From: Staphylococcus saprophyticus subsp. saprophyticus ATCC 15305 = NCTC 7292
GTDB lineage: Bacteria; Bacillota; Bacilli; Staphylococcales; Staphylococcaceae
NCBI RefSeq assembly: GCF_000010125.1
Contig: NC_007350.1
Coordinates: 62,001 to 126,000, forward strand
DNA: 64,000 nucleotides
Direction of reading: 5' to 3'
A model generated the notes under the pieces. The model did not search any database. It was not told the origin of the DNA and saw only the letters and a list, made by a program, of their open reading frames with translations. Below, piece by piece: positions 19,821-27,857 of the stretch. Position 1 is the first letter of the stretch; every line of letters begins with the position of its first letter. The translations under genes and the position numbers were made by a program.

Positions 19821-20378
19821 ATGAAAAGAGTTTTTGATTTGTTTACTTCCATAGTAGTTTTAGGATTTTTATCGCCATTCCTATTTTTAGTTTCTATAGC
19901 TATTAAATTAGAATCTAAAGGTCCAATTGTTTTTAAACAAAAACGACCTGGTATAAATAATAAAATTTTTAATATTTATAAATTTAGATCTATGAAAGTT
20001 GAAACACCAGATGTGGCAACTGATAAAATTGATGCTAATATATACATTACTAAATCAGGACGTTTTATTAGAAAAACTTCAATTGATGAATTACCTCAAT
20101 TATTTAATGTTATTAAAGGTGATATGTCTGTAGTTGGTCCTAGACCAGCTTTATATAATCAATATGATTTGATTGCTAAAAGAACGAATGAAAGTGTGCA
20201 TACGGTAAAACCTGGACTAACGGGCTTAGCACAAGTAATGGGTAGAGATGATATTACAGATGATCAAAAAGTTCAATATGATAAATATTACGTTGAAAAC
20301 CAAACTTTCATTTTAGATATGTTTATTATATACAAAACGATTAGAAACACGATAACATCCGAAGGTGTGAAACATTAA
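19821..20378 (+). CDS. capM: Undecaprenyl-phosphate sugar-phosphate transferase CapM
   Basis: Initiating enzyme that transfers a sugar-1-phosphate to undecaprenyl phosphate, 185 aa. One N-terminal membrane segment (about 9-29) is followed by the family blocks KGPIVFKQKRPG (about 33-44), IYKFRSMKVE (about 52), IDELPQLFNVIKGDMSVVGPRPAL (about 92-115) and VKPGLTGLAQVMGR (about 132). The ATG follows aaaaggagag. It shares the last base of its stop with the ATG of capN. S. aureus CapM loads D-FucNAc-1-P, and the same is inferred here. Confidence 0.9.
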   Translation: MKRVFDLFTSIVVLGFLSPFLFLVSIAIKLESKGPIVFKQKRPGINNKIFNIYKFRSMKVETPDVATDKIDANIYITKSGRFIRKTSIDELPQLFNVIKGDMSVVGPRPALYNQYDLIAKRTNESVHTVKPGLTGLAQVMGRDDITDDQKVQYDKYYVENQTFILDMFIIYKTIRNTITSEGVKH

Positions 20379-21251
20379 TGGGAAAAACAATTTTAATCAC
20401 TGGTAAGAATGGATATATTAGAAATCGTTTAAATGATTGTTTAAAGGTACAAGGTCATGTTGTTGACTAAATTAATGTTAGAGGAAATCAGTGGAAAGAA
20501 TTAGATTTTAGTAAATATAACGTCATTATACATTTAGCCGCAATTGTACATAATAATAACCCAAATGCTACTATGGTAAATTATATGAATGTAAATTACT
20601 ATCTAACAAAAGAAATAGCTGAAAAAGCTAAAAGCGAAGGCGTAAATCAGTTTATATTCTTTAGTATTATGTCAGTATTTGGTCTTGATGGCGAAGTAGG
20701 TAAACAAGTTATTATAAGTAAAAAAACTTTAACTAAACCAAAAACTTCATATGGACTATCAAAAATACGTGCAGAAGAAATGTTAGATGAAATTCAATCA
20801 AATGAATTTAAGGTAGCTCTTTTAAGATCATCAATGATTTATGGTGAATCAGCACCAGGTAATTTTAGTAAGTTGATTAAACTATCTAAACATTTCACCT
20901 CTATATCCTCGAATTGATAATCAAAGAAGTAGTATATATATTGAAAATCTTGAGATTTATATTAATGAACTTATTGAGAATGAAAGTTCAGGTATATTTA
21001 ATCCACAAAATAATGATTACTTAAATACTAATCATGCAATTTTTAAAATGAGAGAATTGCAAAATAAAAAAAGTATTAGTATTAAATTACCGAACAAGCT
21101 ATTAAAATTATTTGGTAAATTATCGATCTTCAATAAATTATATGGAAACTTAGTATATTCAAAGGATATAGATGAAGTGAATTATAATGATGATTTTATT
21201 ACAGAAACGGAAGCGTATATTAAAACTTTGAAACATAAATCTAGGTTTTAA
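20378..21251 (+). pseudogene. capN: CapN-like UDP-sugar reductase/epimerase, inactivated
   Basis: Short-chain dehydrogenase that in S. aureus reduces the CapD product to UDP-FucNAc before CapM loading. The frame opens with ILITGKNGYI. An in-frame TAA occurs at 20468-20470. The frame then resumes through HLAAIVH and the Y-x3-K motif SYGLSKIRAEE, and shifts at about 20897. Removing one A restores HFPLYPRIDNQRSS and continues to the stop at 21251 (about 290 codons, close to the usual 295). The third glycine of the GxxGxxG motif also reads Arg (GYIRNR). A stop, a frameshift and a motif loss together suggest real decay. Confidence 0.8.
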
Positions 21252-21356
21252 AAATGAAAAGTAGATTTTACATTGAAGCACTTTGTAACTTTTCTATAAT
21301 AAAAGGTTATTTTTCTTAATCATGCATTCTGTCTATTTTATGAATTTATGGAAGCT

Positions 21357-21407
21357 CAATAATAAAAATCAACGTATGCACAAGGATATGTTGATTTTTT
21401 ATTATTG
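21357..21407 (+). terminator. Capsule operon terminator
   Basis: A 17-bp stem (21357-21373 with 21390-21407, one bulged T) is followed by a T-rich tract. It lies 105 bp after the capN remnant. Confidence 0.7.
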
Positions 21408-21913
21408 TTTTATTGTTTTATTGTTTATTTAGAATTATAATTTATTTCTATATAATTATAATTAATTATATAGAATATATATTGATTCATATCTTTCAAA
21501 TAGGGTTATTTCTCTTATATTCTATGCATATATACTTCAATATGGTGATGTTGAAGTGAATTAATCTTGTTATTGGAAAAACACAAAATACTTAAGACAT
21601 TATCGCTATCAAAGTCATAAGAGGTTTTGTTGCTACTGTATCAACATAAGGTAATGTAAGACAATAATATGATTTAATATTTATTTAGCTTTCTGACATT
21701 TCATGCTAAAATATTTTAGCAATATCACTGGTAGGGGGAAGCGTATCACAAATAATTTAGCTGAAGTTTTTACCATGTTTAAAAAGATATAGTAGTAGAT
21801 TTATCAGTTCAAAAAACATGACTTAGTTGCTATTCAAGCGAATTTTATAATGATAAAATTGTTGAATCAGAGATAAAAATTGTACATTATTTATCTTAAA
21901 ACTAAAGTTTTGA

Positions 21914-21952
21914 ATGGAAATAACTATTGATTTTAGTTATTTCCATTTTTTT
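21914..21952 (+). terminator. Strong intrinsic terminator
   Basis: AATGGAAATAACT pairs with AGTTATTTCCATT across a short loop, and seven T follow. It isolates the restriction-like operon starting at 22032 from the capsule side. Confidence 0.8.
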
Positions 21953-21978
21953 ATATGAAAAAGGAAACTAATAATAAT

Positions 21979-22007
21979 TTGACAATATGGTAATGTTACA
22001 GTAATAG
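21979..22007 (+). promoter_or_regulatory. Putative sigma-A promoter of the HNH/helicase pair
   Basis: A perfect -35 TTGACA (21979-21984), 17-base spacer and -10 TAATAG (22002-22007) lie 25 bp before the HNH gene start. Confidence 0.65.
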
Positions 22008-22031
22008 ATATAGATAAAGGTGGAAAATATT

Positions 22032-23018
22032 ATGAGCGAATTATTAAAGAGAAAAGATTTAATGCAATTGTTGAAAATAAATGATGGCACCTTTCGAAAT
22101 TGGAAGAAAGCCGGAATGCCAATAGTTAAAGCGCAGAATGAAGAGTTCTTTGATCTAGAACAAGTAAAGCGTTGGCATAAAAAGGTAACAGAAGGAATTG
22201 ATAATCTCATAATTGATAAAAAGTATGACAATAATACGATTAGTGATGTATTCAAATGTTCGCAGCAGGGAGGAATGCGACGTTCTCATTTAACTAATAC
22301 ACTAGTCTTATTCTCGAACCATAAAAATGATGTTTATAGAGATCATACAGTAATAGATGATGAAGGAAATGAAACATTGCATTATACAGGTATGGGTCAA
22401 AAAGGTGATCAAGATATTGAGCATGGTCAAAATAAGACTTTAAACCATTCTGAAGATTTAAGTATTAAAGTATATCTGTTTGAATCATTTATTTCGGGCG
22501 AACATATATTTCGTGGAGAAGTGAGGTTGTATGATAAACCATATACTACAGAGCAAAATGATAGAATGGTTTGGGTCTTCCCGCTAACTTTTAATAACAG
22601 TGAATATTATATCCCAGGAAATATTTCGGATGAAAAGTATAGAGAACAGGCGAATCTAATAAATAAACTCAGTGACAATGATATCTATGAACGTGCTATA
22701 AAGGTGAAACAAGTGGGAAGAAAAGAAGCGGTTACTAAAGTATATGCCAGAAATATCCATGTGGCTGCACATGTTAAAAATAGGTCTAATGGCTATTGTG
22801 ATTTATGTAATAAACCAGCTCCGTTTAAGGATCGAAATGGGAGAGCATATCTTGAATGTCATCATGTAGATTGGCTAGCCAACGGTGGGAAAGATAGCAT
22901 CGATAATGCTGTTGCTTTAGACCCTAATTGTCACAGGAAAATGCATGAATTAGATTTAAAATCTGATGTGAAATTTCTGAAAGATAGACTAAATTATTAT
23001 CAAAGTAAGAATTTATAG
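22032..23018 (+). CDS. HNH endonuclease with SRA-like domain (type IV, McrA-like)
   Basis: 328 aa from ATG 22032 (aaaggtgg site at 22016-22023; an in-frame GTG at 22020 is inside that site). Residues 1-55 look like a MerR/Nu1-type helix-turn-helix (RKDLMQLLKINDGTFRNWKK). The middle (about 105-220) has LHYTGMGQKGDQDIEHGQNKTL and a later IKVYLFESF, resembling the SRA-like modified-base reader of ScoMcrA. The C-terminus (about 240-312) is an HNH nuclease: CDLCNKPAPF, LECHHVDWLANGGKD, N-A-V-A-L and NCHRKMH. Zinc-type Cys pair and catalytic His are present. It is inferred to cut DNA carrying modified cytosine or phosphorothioate. The helicase gene follows 118 bp downstream on the same strand. Confidence 0.85.
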   Translation: MSELLKRKDLMQLLKINDGTFRNWKKAGMPIVKAQNEEFFDLEQVKRWHKKVTEGIDNLIIDKKYDNNTISDVFKCSQQGGMRRSHLTNTLVLFSNHKNDVYRDHTVIDDEGNETLHYTGMGQKGDQDIEHGQNKTLNHSEDLSIKVYLFESFISGEHIFRGEVRLYDKPYTTEQNDRMVWVFPLTFNNSEYYIPGNISDEKYREQANLINKLSDNDIYERAIKVKQVGRKEAVTKVYARNIHVAAHVKNRSNGYCDLCNKPAPFKDRNGRAYLECHHVDWLANGGKDSIDNAVALDPNCHRKMHELDLKSDVKFLKDRLNYYQSKNL

Positions 23019-23136
23019 AAATTTTAATTGTTTGATTAACTTAATAGAATATTATTAATATTTATAGTCATTATGAATTTTTTCAGAATATTGCTAAAAT
23101 AAGGTGATGAACTTAATTAAATAAGGGTGAGATAAA

Positions 23137-26100
23137 ATGGCGAATTTAGTTAATGATACTTTATCAGCATGGTTACTTGTAGAATCTTTACAACCTGGTG
23201 AAGTTAAATACGACAAGGGAAGCACTTTACCTAAAAGTAATTTTCAAAATAATGAACAACAAAAGCAATTACAAAGCTTTGATGATTATTATGATATATG
23301 GAATGACGAACGATATACAATTGCAGAGCAATCTCAAAAATACGGTAAAAGAATATTTCGTTTATATAGAAATTGCTTTTACTATAAAGAAATTGATAAA
23401 GAAATTCAAAATATTTTTAACGATAACACAGAAGTTTTCAACCCAAATGAAAAGCGTTGTTATGGCTATACATTCCAAACTGATGAAAATGGAAAAGTAA
23501 TAACAGACAGTCTACATATTCCCATGATTATGAGTGCACTTAAAGAAATCAGAAATAATAAGAGCGCAAATATAGAACAAATATTTAATGACTCTAAACG
23601 TAAATTTCAACAAAGATTTAACGAAATTATTGCAGATGAGCCTATTAACAAAGATAAACTTAAGCGATTGGATGCAACATATCGTGACTTTTTTGCTGTA
23701 CTTATTTCTGAAACAAATGGCATATTCAAACATTATTTTGTGATTGAATATGTTAAAAATAGTGAATCTCCAGACCCTAATTTTAATAGTTTCTTTATTG
23801 GTGATATAGAAAGAGCTCGTAAAGACCCTAATCAAACTTTGAAAGCTTATATTGAAGGTATAAATGGTGAAAAGCGTATTGAAGTAGATGAGAATAAAGA
23901 AATATTCGATGAGTTTTTACACCCGGCAAACTTACCAGACGGTCGTTGGCCATCTCAAATTGAACATAAATTATATTTAATGCAACAATTAGCTGTAAAC
24001 CAAATAACAAGTAGTAAAGAACATATTAGTACAGTAAATGGCCCTCCAGGAACAGGGAAAACGACTTTATTAAAGGATATCTTTGCACACTTGGTTGTTG
24101 AGCGTGCTAAAGCCTTTGCAGCTTTGGATGAACCACGAGATGCATTTGAAAATTTTAAAATACATGAAACAGATACTTCTCCTATTAAAGTGTTAAAAGA
24201 GGAATTTTCTAAATTTAAAATGGTAGTTGCATCAAGTAATAATGGTGCTGTAGAAAACATATCTAAAGATTTACCAAAAATGGAAGAAGTAGCTCGCGAT
24301 CATGAAGGTAAAGTGTTTCCAGATTATGAACTATCTTATAATAAAGCGATCGATGAATTGAAAAGCTTTAGCACGATTGCATCTCGATTAATAGGAGAGC
24401 CAGCGTGGGGATTATTTTCAGGTGTGTTTGGAAAAGGTGACAATATTAATAAAGTAATGAATCAAATTTTTAATAATGGTTCAAATAATAGTGATTCAAA
24501 ATTTGACGATCCGCACGCTTCATTTGTGAAGTTGTTGCAAAATGAAAAAAATAGTCTTAGTTATAAACAACTTATGAAAAAATGGAGAGATTGTACGAAA
24601 GATTTTGGTAAAGAACTCAAAAAAGTGAAAGAATTAAAAGAACTATCAGTTGAAGCATATAATAAATACAAAGAAAATGAAAAATTATTAAATAAAGAAA
24701 AAGAATTAGAATCAGAAATAGAAATGTTGAAAGAAAGTTTAAATCAAAACCGTAATGATTTATCAAGCAAAAACAGTGAATTAGAGGATGTAAAAAATAA
24801 TTTTCAATATATAGAGCAACAAATTGAAACAATTGATGAAATGATTCAAACATATAACCCCAATAATATATTTAAGAAAATGAAGTCTTGGTTAAACCAA
24901 ACTACTACTAATAATCTAGATAAGTGTAAAGAAGATAAAATAAAATTATTAGAAGAAAAAAAGTCTTACCATACGAAAATAAATGATTTACAAAAATGTA
25001 TAAAAGAGATAAGTAATAATAATAAAGATTTTGAGCAAAAGATAAAGAATAACGAAGAAAAAATAAATGAGTGTAATATTAAATTGACAGAGTATAATCA
25101 ATATAAAAGTGATTCTAATGTGACATTTCCTGATTCTGATTTTTGGAACAAAAATAAATATGAAAAACGTCAGGTAGAAAACCTGTGGAATTCTAATGAA
25201 TTACAATATCATCGTGGATTATTATTTTTAAAAGCAATGGAACTCCAAAAACTGATATTAATTGCCAATAATGGTCCAGTTTATTATGCTATGCAAGACT
25301 TTAAAGCTCGTAATTCATATCTTGATTCAGCGCCGATTCGAGTGACTAATGCATGGAATGTGATGCATCTTATTTTTCCTGTAGTGAGTACAACATTTGC
25401 AAGTTTTGCATCAATGTATAGAGGTTTGCCTAAAGATTTTATTGATTACTTGTTTATAGATGAAGCCGGACAAGCCCTACCACAAGCAGCAGTCGGTGCA
25501 TTATATCGTTCTAAGAGAGTGATTGCAGTTGGAGATCCTATTCAAATAGAGCCAGTAGTAACAATGGAAGATAATTTAATAGCTAATATTAGAAAAGGCT
25601 ATAATATTCATGAACGCTTACTTTCAAAAGAATCTTCTGTTCAAACCGTAGCTGACTTTGCAAATAAATATGGATATTGGAAAACCCAGACGGATGATGA
25701 TGCTAAAAAACACTGGATTGGAATTCCATTATGGGTACATAGAAGATGTTTAAAGCCAATGTTTACTATCGCCAATCAAATTGCCTATGATAATAAAATG
25801 GTCTTACCTAAAACTATTACCGATATAGGTAAAACTGGATGGTATGATGTTAAAGGTAATTCTGTACAGAGGCAATTCGTAAAAGAACAAGGGGATAAAG
25901 TCATAGCACTACTTAAAAACGATTGGAAACAAAGTATAGAAAATGGAGAGAATGAACCAAGCGTTTATGTCATTTCACCATTTACTGAAGTAAAAAAACA
26001 AATTCAATTATTAGCAAGAAGAGAATTGATTCAAACTGTAAGCGATGATACTAAAAAAGTAAGTGACTGGATCAAAAATTCAATTGGAACTGTACATACA

Positions 26101-26361
26101 TTCCAGGGTAAAGAAGCAAAGAAAGTTTATTTTGTAATAGGTACTGACAATAATCAAGATGGTGCAGTCAATTGGTCATGTGCAAAACCAAATTTATTAA
26201 ACGTTGCTGTAACAAGAGCTAAAAAAGAATTTTATATTATTGGTGATAAAGAGCGTATTAAATCTAAACCATACTACAGCGTTATTAACTTAGAATCTAA
26301 TATAGAATATCTCGACGAAGCAATAGAAGGTGGTCGAGATACAAATAAAAAGTTCAATTAG
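23137..26361 (+). CDS. Large SF1 (Upf1/Dna2-like, COG1112-type) helicase with coiled coil
   Basis: 1074 aa nucleic-acid helicase. Residues 1-290 are unassigned. Walker A GPPGTGKTT is at about 301-309. A Lys/Glu-rich coiled coil spans about 490-660, inserted in the first RecA domain. Walker B FIDEAGQALPQ is at about 771-781, motif III AVGDPIQIEP at about 795, motif V TVHTFQGKEAKKV at about 986 and motif VI NVAVTRAKKEFYIIGD at about 1030. These are AAA_11/AAA_12 features of SF1B helicases, the class also used in Mokosh defence. No nuclease domain is seen inside it. A gggtgaga site precedes the ATG. Pairing with the upstream HNH/SRA gene suggests one defence operon. Confidence 0.85.
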   Translation: MANLVNDTLSAWLLVESLQPGEVKYDKGSTLPKSNFQNNEQQKQLQSFDDYYDIWNDERYTIAEQSQKYGKRIFRLYRNCFYYKEIDKEIQNIFNDNTEVFNPNEKRCYGYTFQTDENGKVITDSLHIPMIMSALKEIRNNKSANIEQIFNDSKRKFQQRFNEIIADEPINKDKLKRLDATYRDFFAVLISETNGIFKHYFVIEYVKNSESPDPNFNSFFIGDIERARKDPNQTLKAYIEGINGEKRIEVDENKEIFDEFLHPANLPDGRWPSQIEHKLYLMQQLAVNQITSSKEHISTVNGPPGTGKTTLLKDIFAHLVVERAKAFAALDEPRDAFENFKIHETDTSPIKVLKEEFSKFKMVVASSNNGAVENISKDLPKMEEVARDHEGKVFPDYELSYNKAIDELKSFSTIASRLIGEPAWGLFSGVFGKGDNINKVMNQIFNNGSNNSDSKFDDPHASFVKLLQNEKNSLSYKQLMKKWRDCTKDFGKELKKVKELKELSVEAYNKYKENEKLLNKEKELESEIEMLKESLNQNRNDLSSKNSELEDVKNNFQYIEQQIETIDEMIQTYNPNNIFKKMKSWLNQTTTNNLDKCKEDKIKLLEEKKSYHTKINDLQKCIKEISNNNKDFEQKIKNNEEKINECNIKLTEYNQYKSDSNVTFPDSDFWNKNKYEKRQVENLWNSNELQYHRGLLFLKAMELQKLILIANNGPVYYAMQDFKARNSYLDSAPIRVTNAWNVMHLIFPVVSTTFASFASMYRGLPKDFIDYLFIDEAGQALPQAAVGALYRSKRVIAVGDPIQIEPVVTMEDNLIANIRKGYNIHERLLSKESSVQTVADFANKYGYWKTQTDDDAKKHWIGIPLWVHRRCLKPMFTIANQIAYDNKMVLPKTITDIGKTGWYDVKGNSVQRQFVKEQGDKVIALLKNDWKQSIENGENEPSVYVISPFTEVKKQIQLLARRELIQTVSDDTKKVSDWIKNSIGTVHTFQGKEAKKVYFVIGTDNNQDGAVNWSCAKPNLLNVAVTRAKKEFYIIGDKERIKSKPYYSVINLESNIEYLDEAIEGGRDTNKKFN

Positions 26362-26435
26362 TTAAATCTAATATTTTTATATAGTTGAATATAAGTCATA
26401 ACAATAAAAAACACTTTCGTTGAATTCAAATGATA

Positions 26436-26486
26436 TGCACTCCCTAAAGTCGGACTAAAATTCCAACTTTAAGGGGTGCAATTTTT
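26436..26486. repeat. Imperfect inverted repeat resembling IS-end hairpin or terminator
   Basis: TGCACTCCCTAAAGT (26436-26450) pairs with ACTTTAAGGGGTGCA (26466-26480), followed by ATTTTTAT. It serves well as a terminator for the helicase gene. The ends also look like terminal repeats of IS3-family elements abutted head to head, with no transposase nearby. Confidence 0.5.
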
Positions 26487-26643
26487 ATGTTTTTTTACTT
26501 CGGGTTTTTCGTGCTTTCTAAAGCGTGATATTAAAATATATAAGTGTGAAAAGATATTAATATTGTATGGGTACGGTATGCTAACATTGAGCGTTTTTTC
26601 AATCGTACTTATTTGGTGATAAACAAAATTTTATCTTTTTCTT

Positions 26644-27018
26644 CTATATTTTGGGTATACTATCTGATTTTTCAATATCTAAAAATATAGTATCCATACT
26701 TTGCATTAATGCACTTCTGATATCAGATTCTTCTCCAGAAATTACCAAGGTACGATCTTTGCGAATCAGTTTTAGGTTAAATGGCTGGATCGTTTCTATA
26801 ATCATTTTTTCATCTACGGATAACATACTTTCACTAATATAGAATTTATTAATAATTTGGTACACAGTCGTTGGTTTTGGGGAGCTTATTAATAGATCTT
26901 TTAAAATTTCATTTATTAAACGATAAAAACTTTTAGAAGAGAGCAATAATAAATCAGTAAATTCAGTTGCTTTGGTATATCCATAGTTGTTTAGTAAAAA
27001 AATTTTTAATCTTATTAA
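26644..27018 (-). pseudogene. N-terminal fragment of a BglG/MtlR-type PTS regulator
   Basis: The minus strand is open from 27018 (after two TAA codons) to the TAG at 26644. It contains FLLNNYGYTKATEFTDLLLLS, then YRLINEILKDLLISS and LKLIRKDRTLVISGEESDIRSALM. This is the pattern of the second HTH and following segment of transcriptional antiterminator-like PTS-regulated activators, which are normally 500-700 aa. PRD and EII domains are absent, so it is a relic. No proper start or ribosome site is seen. Confidence 0.55.
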
Positions 27019-27141
27019 TTATTACATAATATGCTAAACCAAACATCTTTGGTTAGAATAAAATAGTTATATTATCTATTAATCGGCAGTATAAATATTA
27101 AAATTAATACATGAGTTATTGACATTTATAGAATAGTATGA

Positions 27142-27601
27142 TTAGCGGAGATCACAAGAAGTACATTTTATAGATATTATGATGATAAATATAATTTTGC
27201 TATCAGAGATAGAAGAGATTTTGACGCATTTATACGAAGAACGTCAAAAGATAGATCAACAATTTGCGAAAGAAGATATGTTGAATGTTGAAGTATTTCA
27301 ACAATTGTTTGAAGTATTAGAGCCATATTCAGAAACAATACGACTTTTATTAGGGCATAATGGAGACTCAAGTTTTGAAATGAAAATAAAGAATGAAATA
27401 GGCAAAAGGTTTATCAATTTAGGTGAGCTTCATCATGTATCCAAAGTACGTGAAGATTTAGTGAAAGAATATTTGTATGTTATTTTAATTAAAACATTTC
27501 AGTATTGGTCCGCTAATAAAGATAGCATTGACGTAAGAGAAGTGGCATCGACGATGAGAGATATTCAATTAAAAGGTATCAGAAAGACAATTGGGTTGTA
27601 A
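27142..27601 (+). pseudogene. TetR-family regulator remnant, 5'-truncated and frameshifted
   Basis: From 27142 one frame reads LAEITRSTFYRYYDDKYN, the recognition helix of a TetR HTH, after an in-frame TGA at 27139. Removing one T from TTTT at 27195-27198 gives DDKYNLLSEIEEILTHLYEE. This joins the ORF that ends at 27601 with the regulatory C-terminal domain (GHNGDSSFEMKIKNEIGKRF, IRKTIGL). About 25-30 N-terminal residues are missing. The ORF starting at 27179 with MMINIILL is therefore not a true start. Confidence 0.65.
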
Positions 27602-27640
27602 ATTCAAGGAAAAGCAAATAGTAGAAAAGAGGGAAATAAT

Positions 27641-27694
27641 ATGAAAATTCAAATCTTGTTATTTGATCATATTATAAATAAAGGCGAATCCTAG
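27641..27694 (+). pseudogene. 17-codon stub resembling the start of a DJ-1/PfpI-family gene
   Basis: A good gaaaagaggg site precedes an ATG opening MKIQILLFDHIINKGES and a stop inside the following terminator. MKIQILLFD is the usual opening of DJ-1/PfpI-like proteins. Everything beyond residue 9 appears to have been deleted up to the old terminator. Identification from nine residues is weak. Confidence 0.35.
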
Positions 27695-27709
27695 TGGGTT
27701 CGCCTTTTT
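27683..27709 (+). terminator. Intrinsic terminator
   Basis: GGCGAATCC pairs with GGGTTCGCC (one G-U pair) over a four-base loop, followed by TTTTT. Confidence 0.75.
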
Positions 27710-27857
27710 GCATCTATAAGTATTTTATTTGTTACTGGCTATGTGTTATGACATCGCTTCAACTACAGGTTATAACTGTCGTTTTTAAATTTTACTGATT
27801 GATTTATTTTGATAGTTAGGACGTATCATTAAATCTATAATAAGGAGGATAAAAGTA

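Larger units (their letters stand above)
21252..22031 (+). other. Decayed 780-bp spacer with a possible sugar-epimerase scrap
   Basis: No intact gene. Between 21735 and 21900 one frame reads GKRITNNLAEVFTMF and a second frame continues KDIVVDLSVQKT, then after a stop SEFYNDKIVESEIKIVHYLS. This resembles the C-terminal part of an NAD-dependent sugar epimerase with frameshifts, but the match is by eye only. Two hairpin terminators flank it (21357-21407 and 21914-21952). The promoter of the next gene is at the right end. Confidence 0.35.

Noticed and set aside
27179..27601. Free-standing 140-aa protein starting MMINIILL
   Set aside because: Its N-terminus is produced by a frameshift; the other frame just upstream encodes the TetR recognition helix, so it is a regulator remnant.
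27683..27709. tRNA-like ggttcg motif
   Set aside because: It is the right arm of a simple terminator hairpin; no cloverleaf can be drawn around it.
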